Shown here: piece after piece, positions 8,555-17,006 of the stretch
Position numbering within the stretch: position 1 is the first letter of the stretch
How the letters are laid out: each line of letters begins with the position of its first letter
Source of the DNA: Hydrogenimonas sp.
GTDB lineage: Bacteria > Campylobacterota > Campylobacteria > Campylobacterales > Hydrogenimonadaceae
Reading direction: 5' to 3'
Assembly (NCBI GenBank): GCA_003945285.1
Contig: AP019005.1
Span: 1,054,001-1,118,000 of the forward strand
Length of the DNA stretch: 64,000 bases
Position numbers and translations under genes: made by a program
Notes under the pieces: generated by a model
Told to the model about the DNA's origin: nothing
The model's input: only the letters and a program-made list of their open reading frames with translations
The model's database searches: none

Positions 8555-9944
8555 TTCAGTTCAGAAGAGGAAAGTCCCTTTCGAGCCGCTGCAGGAGAAT
8601 GAGGTACGTATCTATGTCTGCGGGCCTACCGTTTATGACGACGCACACCTCGGCCACGCCAGGAGCGCCATAGCTTTCGATCTTCTAAGGCGTACTCTCG
8701 CTGCTTTGGGTTTCAGGGTGAAATTTGCAAGAAACATCACCGACATCGACGACAAGATAATAAAGAGATCGTTCGAAACCGGGGAGCCGATCGAAGAGAT
8801 CACCTCCAGGTACACCGAACACTATCTGGAGGATATGAGGGCCCTGGGGGTACTGGATGCCGATATATCCCCCAGGGCCACCGAGTCGATGGGGGATATA
8901 ATCAAGATGATCTCCGGACTTGTCGAGAAGGGCTGCGCCTATATCGCCGATGACGGAAGCGTCTGGTTCGATACATCCAAAGATGAGAAGTACTGCTCCC
9001 TCTCCCACATGTGCGGCGAAGAGGAGGAACTCCACTCCCGCATAGAGCATGAAGAGGGGAAGCGTCACCCCCGCGACTTCGCACTCTGGAAAGCGTGCAA
9101 AGAGCGGGATATCTGCTACGACTCCCCTTTTGGGCGCGGCCGCCCGGGGTGGCACATAGAGTGCTCCGCAATGATAGATGCCTCTTTGGCATACAGAGAC
9201 AAGCCCTACGAAATAGATATTCACGGCGGCGGAGCCGATCTCTTTTTCCCCCACCACGAAAACGAAGCCGCCCAGACACGCTGCGCGACGCACAGAGAGC
9301 TCGCCAAATACTGGATGCACAACGGTTTCGTAAATATCGACGGCGAAAAGATGAGCAAGAGCCTGGGCAACAGTTTCTATATAAAAGATGCGCTCAAAGT
9401 CTATGACGGAGAGGTTCTCCGCTTCTATCTCCTCTCCACACACTACCGCGCCAACTTCAACTTCAACGAAGAGGATCTTCTATCTTCCAAAAGACGGCTC
9501 GACAAGCTCTACAGGCTCAAAAAGAGGGTTTACGGTGTCAAGACGGGAACTGCAGAGAGCAGATTCGTTAAAGATGTACTGGCTGCTTTGAGTGATGACC
9601 TGAACATTTCCGTGGCTCTCGCCGCCGTCGACGAGATGGTCGCCGAATCGAACGAGCACCTGGATGCAAATCCGAAAGATAAATCTTTCAAACAGAAAGT
9701 AGCCGCGAATATAGCGTGGCTGAATGAAGTTCTGGGAATCGGAGGGAAGGATGCCTACGACTATTTCCGTATCGGCATGAGCAAAGAGGAGATAGAAGAG
9801 ATCGAAAGGCTGGTTGAAAAACGTGCGGAAGCCAAGAAGAGAAGAGATTTCGCCGAAGCAGATGCCATAAGGGAAGAGTTGGCGAAAAAGGGTATTCAGC
9901 TAATGGACACCCCGGAGAAAACGGTTTGGGAAAAGGCGGAGTAG
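8541..9944 (+). CDS. cysS: cysteinyl-tRNA synthetase
   Basis: The 467-aa class I aminoacyl-tRNA synthetase charges tRNA-Cys. It shows YVCGPTVYDDAHLGHARS (HIGH-type motif HLGH; first zinc Cys in VCGP), the zinc-site WHIECSAM near residue 207, FPHHENEAAQ near 235 and the KMSKSLGN catalytic loop near 268. The start at 8541 has AAGGTGAT upstream and lies inside the murJ 3' end, so the two are co-translated. Length matches the family. Confidence 0.97.
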   Translation: MLIYDSVQKRKVPFEPLQENEVRIYVCGPTVYDDAHLGHARSAIAFDLLRRTLAALGFRVKFARNITDIDDKIIKRSFETGEPIEEITSRYTEHYLEDMRALGVLDADISPRATESMGDIIKMISGLVEKGCAYIADDGSVWFDTSKDEKYCSLSHMCGEEEELHSRIEHEEGKRHPRDFALWKACKERDICYDSPFGRGRPGWHIECSAMIDASLAYRDKPYEIDIHGGGADLFFPHHENEAAQTRCATHRELAKYWMHNGFVNIDGEKMSKSLGNSFYIKDALKVYDGEVLRFYLLSTHYRANFNFNEEDLLSSKRRLDKLYRLKKRVYGVKTGTAESRFVKDVLAALSDDLNISVALAAVDEMVAESNEHLDANPKDKSFKQKVAANIAWLNEVLGIGGKDAYDYFRIGMSKEEIEEIERLVEKRAEAKKRRDFAEADAIREELAKKGIQLMDTPEKTVWEKAE

Positions 9945-10186
9945 GCAGTATGGGGCTGACCGCCCGGAAGCTCTATTCCCTGCCGATCCTGTTCACCCTA
10001 CGAGTCGGACAGAAAAAAAGGGTGCCTTGAGCCGGTCTTGAAAGATGTGAAACCATTCGCTTTGCGGGAGGTTGGAAGAGAGAGCCGGAGAGAGCGGCAT
10101 AGCTGAAAAAAGGTGAGTTTCCGAAGATGTAAAACCGATAAAAGGGGCGTCTTCCTATCAGCGGCAATCTGAACGGAACGGATCTT
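9945..10186. other. gene-free stretch after cysS
   Basis: Nothing with convincing coding features is visible here. A 64-codon minus-strand frame at 9973-10167 lacks a ribosome-binding site and recognisable motifs. It directly follows, in another frame, the possible ribonucleotide-reductase remnant at 10187-10324, so it may be decayed coding DNA. Confidence 0.4.
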
Positions 10187-10324
10187 TTAAGCCATCTTTC
10201 CGTCGAATATCCGGAGAGTGCGGTAATTGACGAGCTCTCCGAAGCCGTTGAAGCCGAAATGCGCTTTTTTCCATAAGAGCTTTTTAAACGCCTTATCAGG
10301 ACTAAACCGCTCTCCCGCTATCAT
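10187..10324 (-). pseudogene. possible remnant of adenosylcobalamin-dependent ribonucleotide reductase (N-terminal piece)
   Basis: A 45-codon frame starts at ATG 10324 behind AAGGGG at a good spacing and ends at TAA 10187-10189. Its product, MIAGERFSPDKAFKKL... continuing FGFNGFGELVNYRT, resembles the start of the FGFNGxGELVYxRTYSR segment that I recall from class II (B12-dependent) ribonucleoside-triphosphate reductases. After that segment the homology stops abruptly, and the rest of a roughly 700-aa enzyme is absent. It could be a decayed nrdJ-type gene or a small unrelated gene; the family match is from memory of a motif, not a search. Confidence 0.4.
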
Positions 10325-10459
10325 TTGGACCCCTTTTTAGGAACGGATTGCACTACAATTGTAACAAAACAGCGGTGAATACCGCTAATATTATTAAATA
10401 TTAAGCCTTTCTGGAGAGAGTTGTTGTTTCGGTTAAACCTCTCCTTACCCCTTTTTCTG

Positions 10460-10465
10460 TATAAT
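10460..10465 (+). promoter_or_regulatory. -10 box upstream of pyrD
   Basis: A perfect TATAAT lies 36 bases before the pyrD start, giving a short leader. No good -35 hexamer is seen at 16-18 bp. Confidence 0.5.
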
Positions 10466-10501
10466 CAATCCAATTTTCAGGAAAATATCGGATATAACAC
10501 A

Positions 10502-11557
10502 ATGGATTACGAAAAGATCAAACCTCTCTTTTTCAAACTCGACCCGGAGTATGCCCACCATATGGTGACCGGTCTGTTGAAAGTAGGTGAGCTTCTGCCC
10601 CAGCTTTTCAACCCGTGGGTAGAGAAGAACTTCGTCGATAACGAAAAGCTGCACCAGCGGATATTTGGACGTACCTTCTTGAACCCTGTGGGTCTTGCGG
10701 CCGGGTTCGACAAAGACGGTGAGCTGATAAGGTCGATGACCGCCATGGGCTTCGGTTTTACCGAAGTGGGTACTGTCACGCCGAAGCCTCAGCCAGGAAA
10801 CCCCGCCCCCAGACTCTGGCGCCATGTCGAGGAGGAGTCGCTCCAAAACGCGATGGGGTTCAACAACAGGGGAAGTCTCTATATGGAGAGAAGACTCAAA
10901 AAGAGATTTCCCTACGTTACGCCTATAGGCGTCAATATAGGAAAAAACAAGACGACTCCCGAAAAAGAGGCACTCAGGGATTACGAGCACGGTATAAGGG
11001 TATTCGCAAAACTGTGCGACTATCTCGTAATCAACATCTCCTCTCCCAATACGCCTGGATTGCGCAATCTTCAGAATGAGTCGTTCATCGAGGCGCTTTT
11101 CGGAATGGCGAAGTCGCTGACGGAGAAACCCGTTCTGCTGAAAATTGCCCCGGATATGGAGAGAGACGAAGCCGTCTCACTCTCTCTTAAAGCGGTGGAG
11201 GTCGGAGCGGACGGTATCATTCTGAACAATACAAGCATCGACTACTCGCTTGTAGCAAACCCGAAAGAGGTCGGAGGAATAAGCGGCCGCGCCATAAAGC
11301 AGAAGAGTTTCGAGTTTTTCGATGCCGTGGCGGCCGAACTTTTCGGCAAAACCGTTCTTATTAGCGTAGGCGGTATAGACAGCGGATATGAAGCCTACAG
11401 AAGAATAAGGGCGGGAGCCAACCTGGTGCAGGTGCTCAGCGGCCTGATTTTCAAAGGTCCCGAGCTGCCGGGCACTATAAACAGGACACTTCTGAAGCTT
11501 CTTGAAAAAGACGGCTTTGCCAACATAGGCGAAGCTGTCGGGGCAGACCGCAAATGA
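10502..11557 (+). CDS. pyrD: dihydroorotate dehydrogenase (quinone), class 2
   Basis: The 351-aa FMN enzyme oxidises dihydroorotate to orotate with transfer of electrons to the quinone pool, in pyrimidine synthesis. The start at 10502 gives MDYEKIKPLFFKLDPEYAHH, the amphipathic N-terminal helix of membrane-associated class 2 enzymes. An upstream in-frame TTG (10421) is rejected because the -10 box lies between. Motifs include PVGLAAGFDKDGE, EVGTVTPKPQPGNPAPR, VINISSPNTPGLR with the class 2 catalytic Ser, and LISVGGIDSG near the C-terminus. It overlaps the M16 peptidase gene by 4 bp. Confidence 0.96.
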   Translation: MDYEKIKPLFFKLDPEYAHHMVTGLLKVGELLPQLFNPWVEKNFVDNEKLHQRIFGRTFLNPVGLAAGFDKDGELIRSMTAMGFGFTEVGTVTPKPQPGNPAPRLWRHVEEESLQNAMGFNNRGSLYMERRLKKRFPYVTPIGVNIGKNKTTPEKEALRDYEHGIRVFAKLCDYLVINISSPNTPGLRNLQNESFIEALFGMAKSLTEKPVLLKIAPDMERDEAVSLSLKAVEVGADGIILNNTSIDYSLVANPKEVGGISGRAIKQKSFEFFDAVAAELFGKTVLISVGGIDSGYEAYRRIRAGANLVQVLSGLIFKGPELPGTINRTLLKLLEKDGFANIGEAVGADRK

Positions 11558-12879
11558 GCAGGGATATCAAGCGCCTTGCGGTGATTTTCTATATTTTCAC
11601 TCTACTATCAGGAGTTCTAATGGCAAGTTCTCTGCCGAAACACTACAGTAAAACGCTCAAAAACGGCCTGCAGGTCGTAGTCATTCCGCTTCACAACGAG
11701 AGCGGCGTCATCACTACCGATATATTCTACAAGGTAGGAAGCCGTAACGAGGTGATGGGCAAAAGCGGTATAGCACATATGCTGGAGCATATGAACTTCA
11801 AGTCCACCGAAAACCTGAAAGCCGGCGAGTTCGATAAGATCGTAAAGCGTTTCGGAGGCATCGACAACGCTTCAACGGGCTTCGACTACACACACTACTT
11901 CATAAAGAGCGCATCCAGAAACCTGGAGCGCTCACTATCGCTGTTTGCCGATATGATGGCGAATCTCTCCCTCAAAGATGAGGAGTTTCAGCCGGAGAGA
12001 AAAGTTGTGGCCGAAGAGAGAAGGTGGAGAACCGACAACAATCCCGTAGGGTATCTCTATTTCAGGCTCTTCAACAACGCCTATATATACCACCCCTATC
12101 ACTGGACACCTATCGGCTTCATGAACGATATTCTCAACTGGACCATAGAGGATATCAGGCAGTTTCACAAAACATACTACCAGCCAAAGAATGCGATAAT
12201 CGTAGTTGCGGGCGATATCGAGCCTGATGCGGTATTCGATGCGGTCAAAAAGGAGTTCGGAGATATAAAAAACTGCTGCGACATTCCCGAAGTGCACCAG
12301 GTCGAGCCCGAGCCAGACGGACCGAAACGTGTAGTGATTTACAAGGAGAGCGAAGTAGATATCGTTGCGATCTCCTTCCCTATTCCAAATTTTCAACATG
12401 AAGACCAGCCCGCCCTTTCGGCACTGAGCGAACTTCTCAGCCACGGGCGCAGCAGCCGTCTTGTCGAAGAGCTCGTAGACAAAAAGAAGATGGTGAACCA
12501 GCTCTATGCCTATAACCTCGAACAGAAAGATCCGGGAATTTTTCTTTTTCTGGCAGTCTGCAACCCGGGTGTGAGCGCCGAAGATACCGAGAGAGTCATC
12601 TGGGAGCAGGTCGAGCGGATCAAAAGAGAGGGTGTAAGCGAAGATGAGCTGAAAAAGGTAAAGGTGAGCACGAGGGCGGACTTCATATACAGTATGGAGA
12701 GCTCCAGCAGCGTCGCCGATCTGTTCGGCAGCTATCTTGCGAGAGGAGATCTCAAGCCGCTTCTTGAGTATGAAGAGAATATCGAGAAGCTCGATACGAA
12801 AAAGATTCAGGATGTGGCAAAAAAGTATCTCGAGAGAGAGAAGTCAGTTACAGTAATTTTGCGAAAAGGTGAAAAATGA
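11554..12879 (+). CDS. exported M16-family zinc peptidase
   Basis: The 441-aa protein starts with a hydrophobic signal-like segment ([19 protein letters not shown]), so periplasmic location is likely. The inverted zinc motif HxxEH appears as HMLEH near residue 72, with the downstream Glu expected in the [15 protein letters not shown] segment, typical of pitrilysin/M16 peptidases. The second, inactive M16 domain follows ([24 protein letters not shown]...). It overlaps pyrD and dapA by 4 bp on each side (ATGA). From memory the same pyrD-protease-dapA order occurs in Campylobacter. The substrate is unknown. Confidence 0.92.
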   Translation: MSRDIKRLAVIFYIFTLLSGVLMASSLPKHYSKTLKNGLQVVVIPLHNESGVITTDIFYKVGSRNEVMGKSGIAHMLEHMNFKSTENLKAGEFDKIVKRFGGIDNASTGFDYTHYFIKSASRNLERSLSLFADMMANLSLKDEEFQPERKVVAEERRWRTDNNPVGYLYFRLFNNAYIYHPYHWTPIGFMNDILNWTIEDIRQFHKTYYQPKNAIIVVAGDIEPDAVFDAVKKEFGDIKNCCDIPEVHQVEPEPDGPKRVVIYKESEVDIVAISFPIPNFQHEDQPALSALSELLSHGRSSRLVEELVDKKKMVNQLYAYNLEQKDPGIFLFLAVCNPGVSAEDTERVIWEQVERIKREGVSEDELKKVKVSTRADFIYSMESSSSVADLFGSYLARGDLKPLLEYEENIEKLDTKKIQDVAKKYLEREKSVTVILRKGEK

Positions 12880-13769
12880 GCGAACCCATCATAGGAGCCA
12901 TGACGGCTCTTGTAACCCCGTTCAAAAACGGAAAAGTGGATCATGTCCAGTATGCGAAGCTGATACAGAGGCAGATAGCCAACGGTATCGACGCGGTTGT
13001 ACCGGTGGGAACCACAGGTGAGAGTGCGACACTTACCCATACGGAGCATAAGGAATGCATAGAGACCGCGGTAAACGTATGCAAGGGGACCAATGTAAAG
13101 GTGGTGGCTGGAGCCGGCAGCAACTCTACACTCGAAGCGGTAGATCTGGCACAGTTTGCACAGATGGCGGGTGCCGATGCCATTTTGAGCGTTTGCCCCT
13201 ACTACAACAAGCCGACGCAGGAGGGTATCTACAGGCACTACAGAACCATCGCGGAGTCGGTTGAGATTCCGGTGATGCTCTACAACGTTCCCGGCAGAAC
13301 CGCGCAGGATATATCCCCGGAGACGACCTTCAGGCTTTTTGACGAAGTGCCCAACATATATGCGATAAAAGAGGCTACAGGGTCGATGGAGCGGACTCTC
13401 CTTCTAAAGGCGAAACGCCCGGCCATGGCGGTGATCAGCGGCGACGACGCGATAAACTACCCTATAATGGCCACCGGCGGCAACGGCTGCATATCGGTTA
13501 CATCCAACCTTCTGCCGAACCTGATAACGGATCTTATCCACTCTGCCCAGGAGGGTGACTTCGCATCTTCCAAGGCGATAAGCGACAGGCTTTACGATAT
13601 CAACAAGGTTCTTTTCATAGAGAGCAACCCTATCCCTATAAAAGCGGCGATGTATCTGGCCGGTCTTATCGATACACTCGAGTACCGGCTCCCCCTGACT
13701 CCCCCCTCTGCCGAGAGTATGAAGCAGATAGAGGATGTTGTTAAAAAATATGAGATACCGGAAGCGTAA
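12876..13769 (+). CDS. dapA: 4-hydroxy-tetrahydrodipicolinate synthase
   Basis: The 297-aa class I aldolase condenses pyruvate with aspartate semialdehyde, the first committed step to lysine and meso-diaminopimelate. Key parts are [17 protein letters not shown] near residue 45, [16 protein letters not shown] near 110 with an essential Tyr, and the Schiff-base lysine in YAIKEATGS near 163. The length is typical. The start overlaps the M16 stop. The next gene follows after 23 bases with its own GGAGAG ribosome-binding site. Confidence 0.97.
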   Translation: MSEPIIGAMTALVTPFKNGKVDHVQYAKLIQRQIANGIDAVVPVGTTGESATLTHTEHKECIETAVNVCKGTNVKVVAGAGSNSTLEAVDLAQFAQMAGADAILSVCPYYNKPTQEGIYRHYRTIAESVEIPVMLYNVPGRTAQDISPETTFRLFDEVPNIYAIKEATGSMERTLLLKAKRPAMAVISGDDAINYPIMATGGNGCISVTSNLLPNLITDLIHSAQEGDFASSKAISDRLYDINKVLFIESNPIPIKAAMYLAGLIDTLEYRLPLTPPSAESMKQIEDVVKKYEIPEA

Positions 13770-13792
13770 GTCAAATTCAAGGAGAGAAAAAT

Positions 13793-14578
13793 ATGAGTAA
13801 ATGTGAAAGCATGAAAGGCAAAACCCTGGTAATCAGCGGAGCGACAAGAGGAATCGGAAAGGCGATTCTCTACCGTTTCGCAGAGGCCGGGGCGGATATC
13901 GCCTTTACCTACAACTCGAACGCCGAGGAGGCGGAAAAGATTGCTGACGATGTAAAAGAGCGGTATGGAATAAAGGCGGTTCCCTATCAGCTCAATATTC
14001 TCGAGCCGGAGAGCTACAGGGACCTCTTCAAGCAGATCGACGAAGATTTCGAACGTGTAGACTACTTCATCTCCAATGCCATCATTTCCGGGCGTGCCGT
14101 CGTCGGCGGATTCGGGCCATTCATGCGTCTAAAGCCAAGGGGCCTGAACAACATCTATACAGCGACCGTAACCGCATTCGTCATCGGGGCGCAGGAGGCG
14201 GCCAAACGGATGGAGAGAGTCGGCGGCGGGAGCATAATATCACTCAGCTCTACCGGGAATATCGTCTATACCCCGAACTACGCCGGACACGGCACCAACA
14301 AGGCAGCTGTCGAAACGATGGTGAAGTATGCCGCTGCCGAACTGGGAGAGAAAGGTATCCGTGTAAATGCAGTGAGCGGCGGGCCTATAGATACAGATGC
14401 GCTTAAAGCATTTCCGAACTATGAAGAGGTCAAAGCGGAGGTCGTTGAGCGTTCTCCGCTGAACCGGATGGGCCTTCCCGAAGATCTTGCCGGGATGTGC
14501 TGGTTCCTCTGTACCGAGGAGTGTTCGTGGCTGACCGGTCAGACTATAGTCATAGACGGAGGCACCTCTTTTCAATGA
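13793..14578 (+). CDS. FabL/FabI-like enoyl-ACP reductase of the SDR family
   Basis: The 261-aa SDR protein has the NAD(P) motif SGATRGIGKA near residue 15 and the C-terminal GQTIVIDGG. The catalytic Tyr and Lys are spaced Y-x6-K (YAGHGTNK) instead of the usual Y-x3-K. That spacing is a hallmark of enoyl-ACP reductases such as FabI and FabL, so the last step of fatty acid elongation is the likely role. It sits in the conserved dapA-SDR-pgsA-rseP order. A different short-chain reductase activity cannot be excluded. Confidence 0.8.
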   Translation: MSKCESMKGKTLVISGATRGIGKAILYRFAEAGADIAFTYNSNAEEAEKIADDVKERYGIKAVPYQLNILEPESYRDLFKQIDEDFERVDYFISNAIISGRAVVGGFGPFMRLKPRGLNNIYTATVTAFVIGAQEAAKRMERVGGGSIISLSSTGNIVYTPNYAGHGTNKAAVETMVKYAAAELGEKGIRVNAVSGGPIDTDALKAFPNYEEVKAEVVERSPLNRMGLPEDLAGMCWFLCTEECSWLTGQTIVIDGGTSFQ

Positions 14579-15114
14579 TTATGAACCTGCCCAACATTCT
14601 GGCGTTTTCGCGTCTTCTGATGGCGCCGCTCCTGCTCTGGCTCCTCGCGGGACGCGATTCGTCGATTCTGCAGGGGGTTCATCCAAGCTGGCTTGACTAT
14701 TTTGCGGCTCTTGTCTTCGTTCTTGCCAGTGTGACCGACTTTTTCGACGGCTACATAGCGCGCATGTTCAACCAGATTACGCCTCTTGGAAAGATCATAG
14801 ATCCGCTTGCGGACAAGATGTTGACGCTTGCGGCGTTTTTGGGCCTGGTTGTCCTTCAAAGAGCGGATGTATGGGCCATTTTCCTGATACTAAGCCGTGA
14901 ATTTTTCATAACGGGGCTTCGTGTCGTCGCAGTGAGCGAAGGGAAAGAGATATCATCCTCGATGGCCGGAAAAGTCAAGACGGTATCGCAGATGATAGCC
15001 ATAGGCTTTCTGACGATGGACTGGCCCGGGGGCACGCTCCTTCTTTGGATCGCGGTCGCCATAACCCTCTACAGCGGGTATGAATATATACGTGAATACG
15101 TAAAAGGACTCTAA
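14575..15114 (+). CDS. pgsA: CDP-diacylglycerol--glycerol-3-phosphate 3-phosphatidyltransferase
   Basis: The 179-aa membrane enzyme makes phosphatidylglycerol phosphate. The CDP-alcohol phosphatidyltransferase signature is complete: DFFDGYIAR followed by PLGKIIDPLADK (D-x2-D-G-x2-A-R-x8-G-x3-D-x3-D) near residues 55-82. Several hydrophobic helices surround it. The start ATG at 14575 overlaps the reductase stop as ATGA; a longer upstream frame inside that gene is rejected. The stop overlaps the rseP start by one base. Confidence 0.95.
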   Translation: MIMNLPNILAFSRLLMAPLLLWLLAGRDSSILQGVHPSWLDYFAALVFVLASVTDFFDGYIARMFNQITPLGKIIDPLADKMLTLAAFLGLVVLQRADVWAIFLILSREFFITGLRVVAVSEGKEISSSMAGKVKTVSQMIAIGFLTMDWPGGTLLLWIAVAITLYSGYEYIREYVKGL

Positions 15115-16169
15115 TGGGTATGCTCATATCGCTTCTGATACTATCTTTCCTGATCTTCTTCCATGAGCTCGGCCACTTTCTTGCCGCCAGATTTTTCGGA
15201 GTCCGCGTAGAGCGTTTTTCGATAGGTTTCGGAAAGGTACTCTTTTCTAGAGTCGTAGGTGATACGGAGTATGCATTCAGCGCTATACCGCTCGGCGGCT
15301 ACGTAAAGATGAAGGGACAGGACGACACCGATCCGACAAAAGTGAGTTACGATCCCGACAGCTACAACGTGAAACCTCCGTGGCAGCGCATAATGATACT
15401 GCTTGCAGGCCCTTTTTTCAACTTCCTGCTGGCTTTTATACTCTACTACGCAATCGCATTGATGGGCGCAAACGCCCTGAAGCCGACGATAGGTTCGGTC
15501 CAACCCGGTTCCCCCGCTGCAGAGGCAGGGTTGAAAAAGGGTGATACCGTCGTCGCCATAAATGACGAGCCTGTACGGGTCTGGGACGATCTGAGTGAAA
15601 AGATAGGTTCCTCTCAGGGGCCGATAGATATGGTGATAGACCGAAACGGTACTCTGATACCTCTCAGTGTAACACCGAGGGTACTGGAGGCGAAAAATAT
15701 CTTTGGAGAGGTTGTAAAACGGAGAATGGTGGGAATAGGCCCCTCCGGAGATGTGACGGTGGTCAACTACGGTGTGACGGATGGAGTGGCGTTCGCCTGG
15801 CACAAGACCGTAGAAGCCTCCAAGCTCATAGTCATGAGTGTGCAGAAGCTGATAGAGGGGGTCGTACCGGCTAAAGAGATGGGCGGAGTCATAGCCATCG
15901 TGCAGGTGACCGCTGAGGCGAGTCAGCACGGCCTGGTCGCACTCTTTGCGCTTACCGCTCTCATATCGGTAAACCTGGGTGTCCTGAACCTCCTGCCCAT
16001 TCCGGCTCTGGACGGCGGGCATATCATCTTTACTCTCTACGAGATGATATTCAGACGCCCCCTGAACGAGGAGATAATGTACAGGCTTACACTCGGCGGA
16101 TGGGCCCTTCTTCTTTCACTTATGGCCTTTACAATATACAACGACATAGCAAGGATCGCAAATGGATAG
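15114..16169 (+). CDS. rseP: RIP metalloprotease RseP family (site-2 protease)
   Basis: The 351-aa integral membrane protease carries HELGH at residues 18-22, a PDZ domain at about 120-200 (GSVQPGSPAAEAGLKKGDTV), and the second metal motif NLLPIPALDGGH near 298. It belongs to the site-2 proteases that cut transmembrane segments of anti-sigma factors or remnant signal peptides. Four membrane helices are evident. It is coupled to pgsA upstream and overlaps yggS by 8 bp. No sigma-E operon is present nearby, so its substrates are unknown. Confidence 0.95.
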   Translation: MGMLISLLILSFLIFFHELGHFLAARFFGVRVERFSIGFGKVLFSRVVGDTEYAFSAIPLGGYVKMKGQDDTDPTKVSYDPDSYNVKPPWQRIMILLAGPFFNFLLAFILYYAIALMGANALKPTIGSVQPGSPAAEAGLKKGDTVVAINDEPVRVWDDLSEKIGSSQGPIDMVIDRNGTLIPLSVTPRVLEAKNIFGEVVKRRMVGIGPSGDVTVVNYGVTDGVAFAWHKTVEASKLIVMSVQKLIEGVVPAKEMGGVIAIVQVTAEASQHGLVALFALTALISVNLGVLNLLPIPALDGGHIIFTLYEMIFRRPLNEEIMYRLTLGGWALLLSLMAFTIYNDIARIANG

Positions 16170-16839
16170 AGCAACTATGCAGGAGAGATTCGACCGCCTT
16201 GTATGGAGGGTCGAAGAGGCTAGAATCAAAAGAAGCGAGCATCACATCGTCAAGATCGTGGCCGTGAGCAAGTATACCGACGAGGAGAGCATACGCCTTC
16301 TCTACGACCTGGGACAGCGCGCATTCGCCGAGAGCAGGGTCCAGTCCCTGCAGGAGAGGGTCGACAGGCTCGATGACCTTCCCTTGGAGTGGCACTACAT
16401 CGGCAGGCTCCAGAAGAACAAGATCAACCATCTGATACGCGCCAACCCTTTCATGATGCAGTCACTAGACTCTACGGAGCTGGCCGAGGCTATGCAGAAG
16501 CGTCTTGCGGAGCACGGTGTGACGATGGAGTGCCTGCTGCAGATAAACAGTGCAAAAGAGGAGACCAAAGCGGGAGTCGCGCCGGAAGCGGCCGAAGAGA
16601 TATATCTCGAGATAAAAGAGTCATGCCCGAATATCGATCTGCGCGGCGTCATGACGATAGGTGCGCATGTAGATGACGAATCGGTCATAAAAGAGAGCTT
16701 CGAGACAACCTACAGGGTTTTCGATAAATTGAAAAATGAGGGAGCGACTATCTGCTCAATGGGTATGAGCAGAGATTTCGAGCTGGCCATCGAGTGCGGT
16801 TCCAACATGATAAGGGTGGGATCGATTCTGTTCGAGTAG
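16162..16839 (+). CDS. yggS: YggS/PLPBP family pyridoxal-phosphate homeostasis protein
   Basis: The 225-aa single-domain PLP-binding protein resembles alanine racemase fold III. AVSKYTDEESI near residue 33 supplies the PLP lysine; EWHYIGRLQKNKI and the SMGMSRDFELAIECGSNMIRVGS tail are diagnostic of the family, which buffers free PLP and has no known catalytic reaction. It is the last gene of the pyrD-to-yggS run and is followed by a repeat element. Confidence 0.94.
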   Translation: MDRATMQERFDRLVWRVEEARIKRSEHHIVKIVAVSKYTDEESIRLLYDLGQRAFAESRVQSLQERVDRLDDLPLEWHYIGRLQKNKINHLIRANPFMMQSLDSTELAEAMQKRLAEHGVTMECLLQINSAKEETKAGVAPEAAEEIYLEIKESCPNIDLRGVMTIGAHVDDESVIKESFETTYRVFDKLKNEGATICSMGMSRDFELAIECGSNMIRVGSILFE

Positions 16840-16869
16840 TAGCAGTTAAAACTTGGATAAGCCGTCAAA

Positions 16870-17003
16870 GCGCCGATCTTACGCAAAGCCCTAGCAAAAT
16901 CCGGGCTTTGGCCGGGAGTGGCCGTTCCTGCACCAATTAAATCCGCAAAAGCCGGGAAAGCGCAGTTTCCGAGATAATATTATGCTCTTTGCGTAACGTC
17001 ACT
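16870..17003. repeat. Family A2 repeat, copy between yggS and the GMC gene
   Basis: The block begins near GATCTTACGCAAAGC at 16875 and ends with TTTGCGTAACGTCA near 17001. The inner stretch GGGCTTTGGCCGGGAGTGGCCGT matches the reverse complement of the 41075-41196 copy. The termini are inverted repeats of one another. It fills the whole gap between the two convergent genes. Confidence 0.65.
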
Positions 17004-17006
17004 TGT

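Noticed and set aside
9973-10167. 64-codon minus-strand frame after cysS
   Set aside because: No ribosome-binding site and low-complexity composition; treated as decayed DNA.
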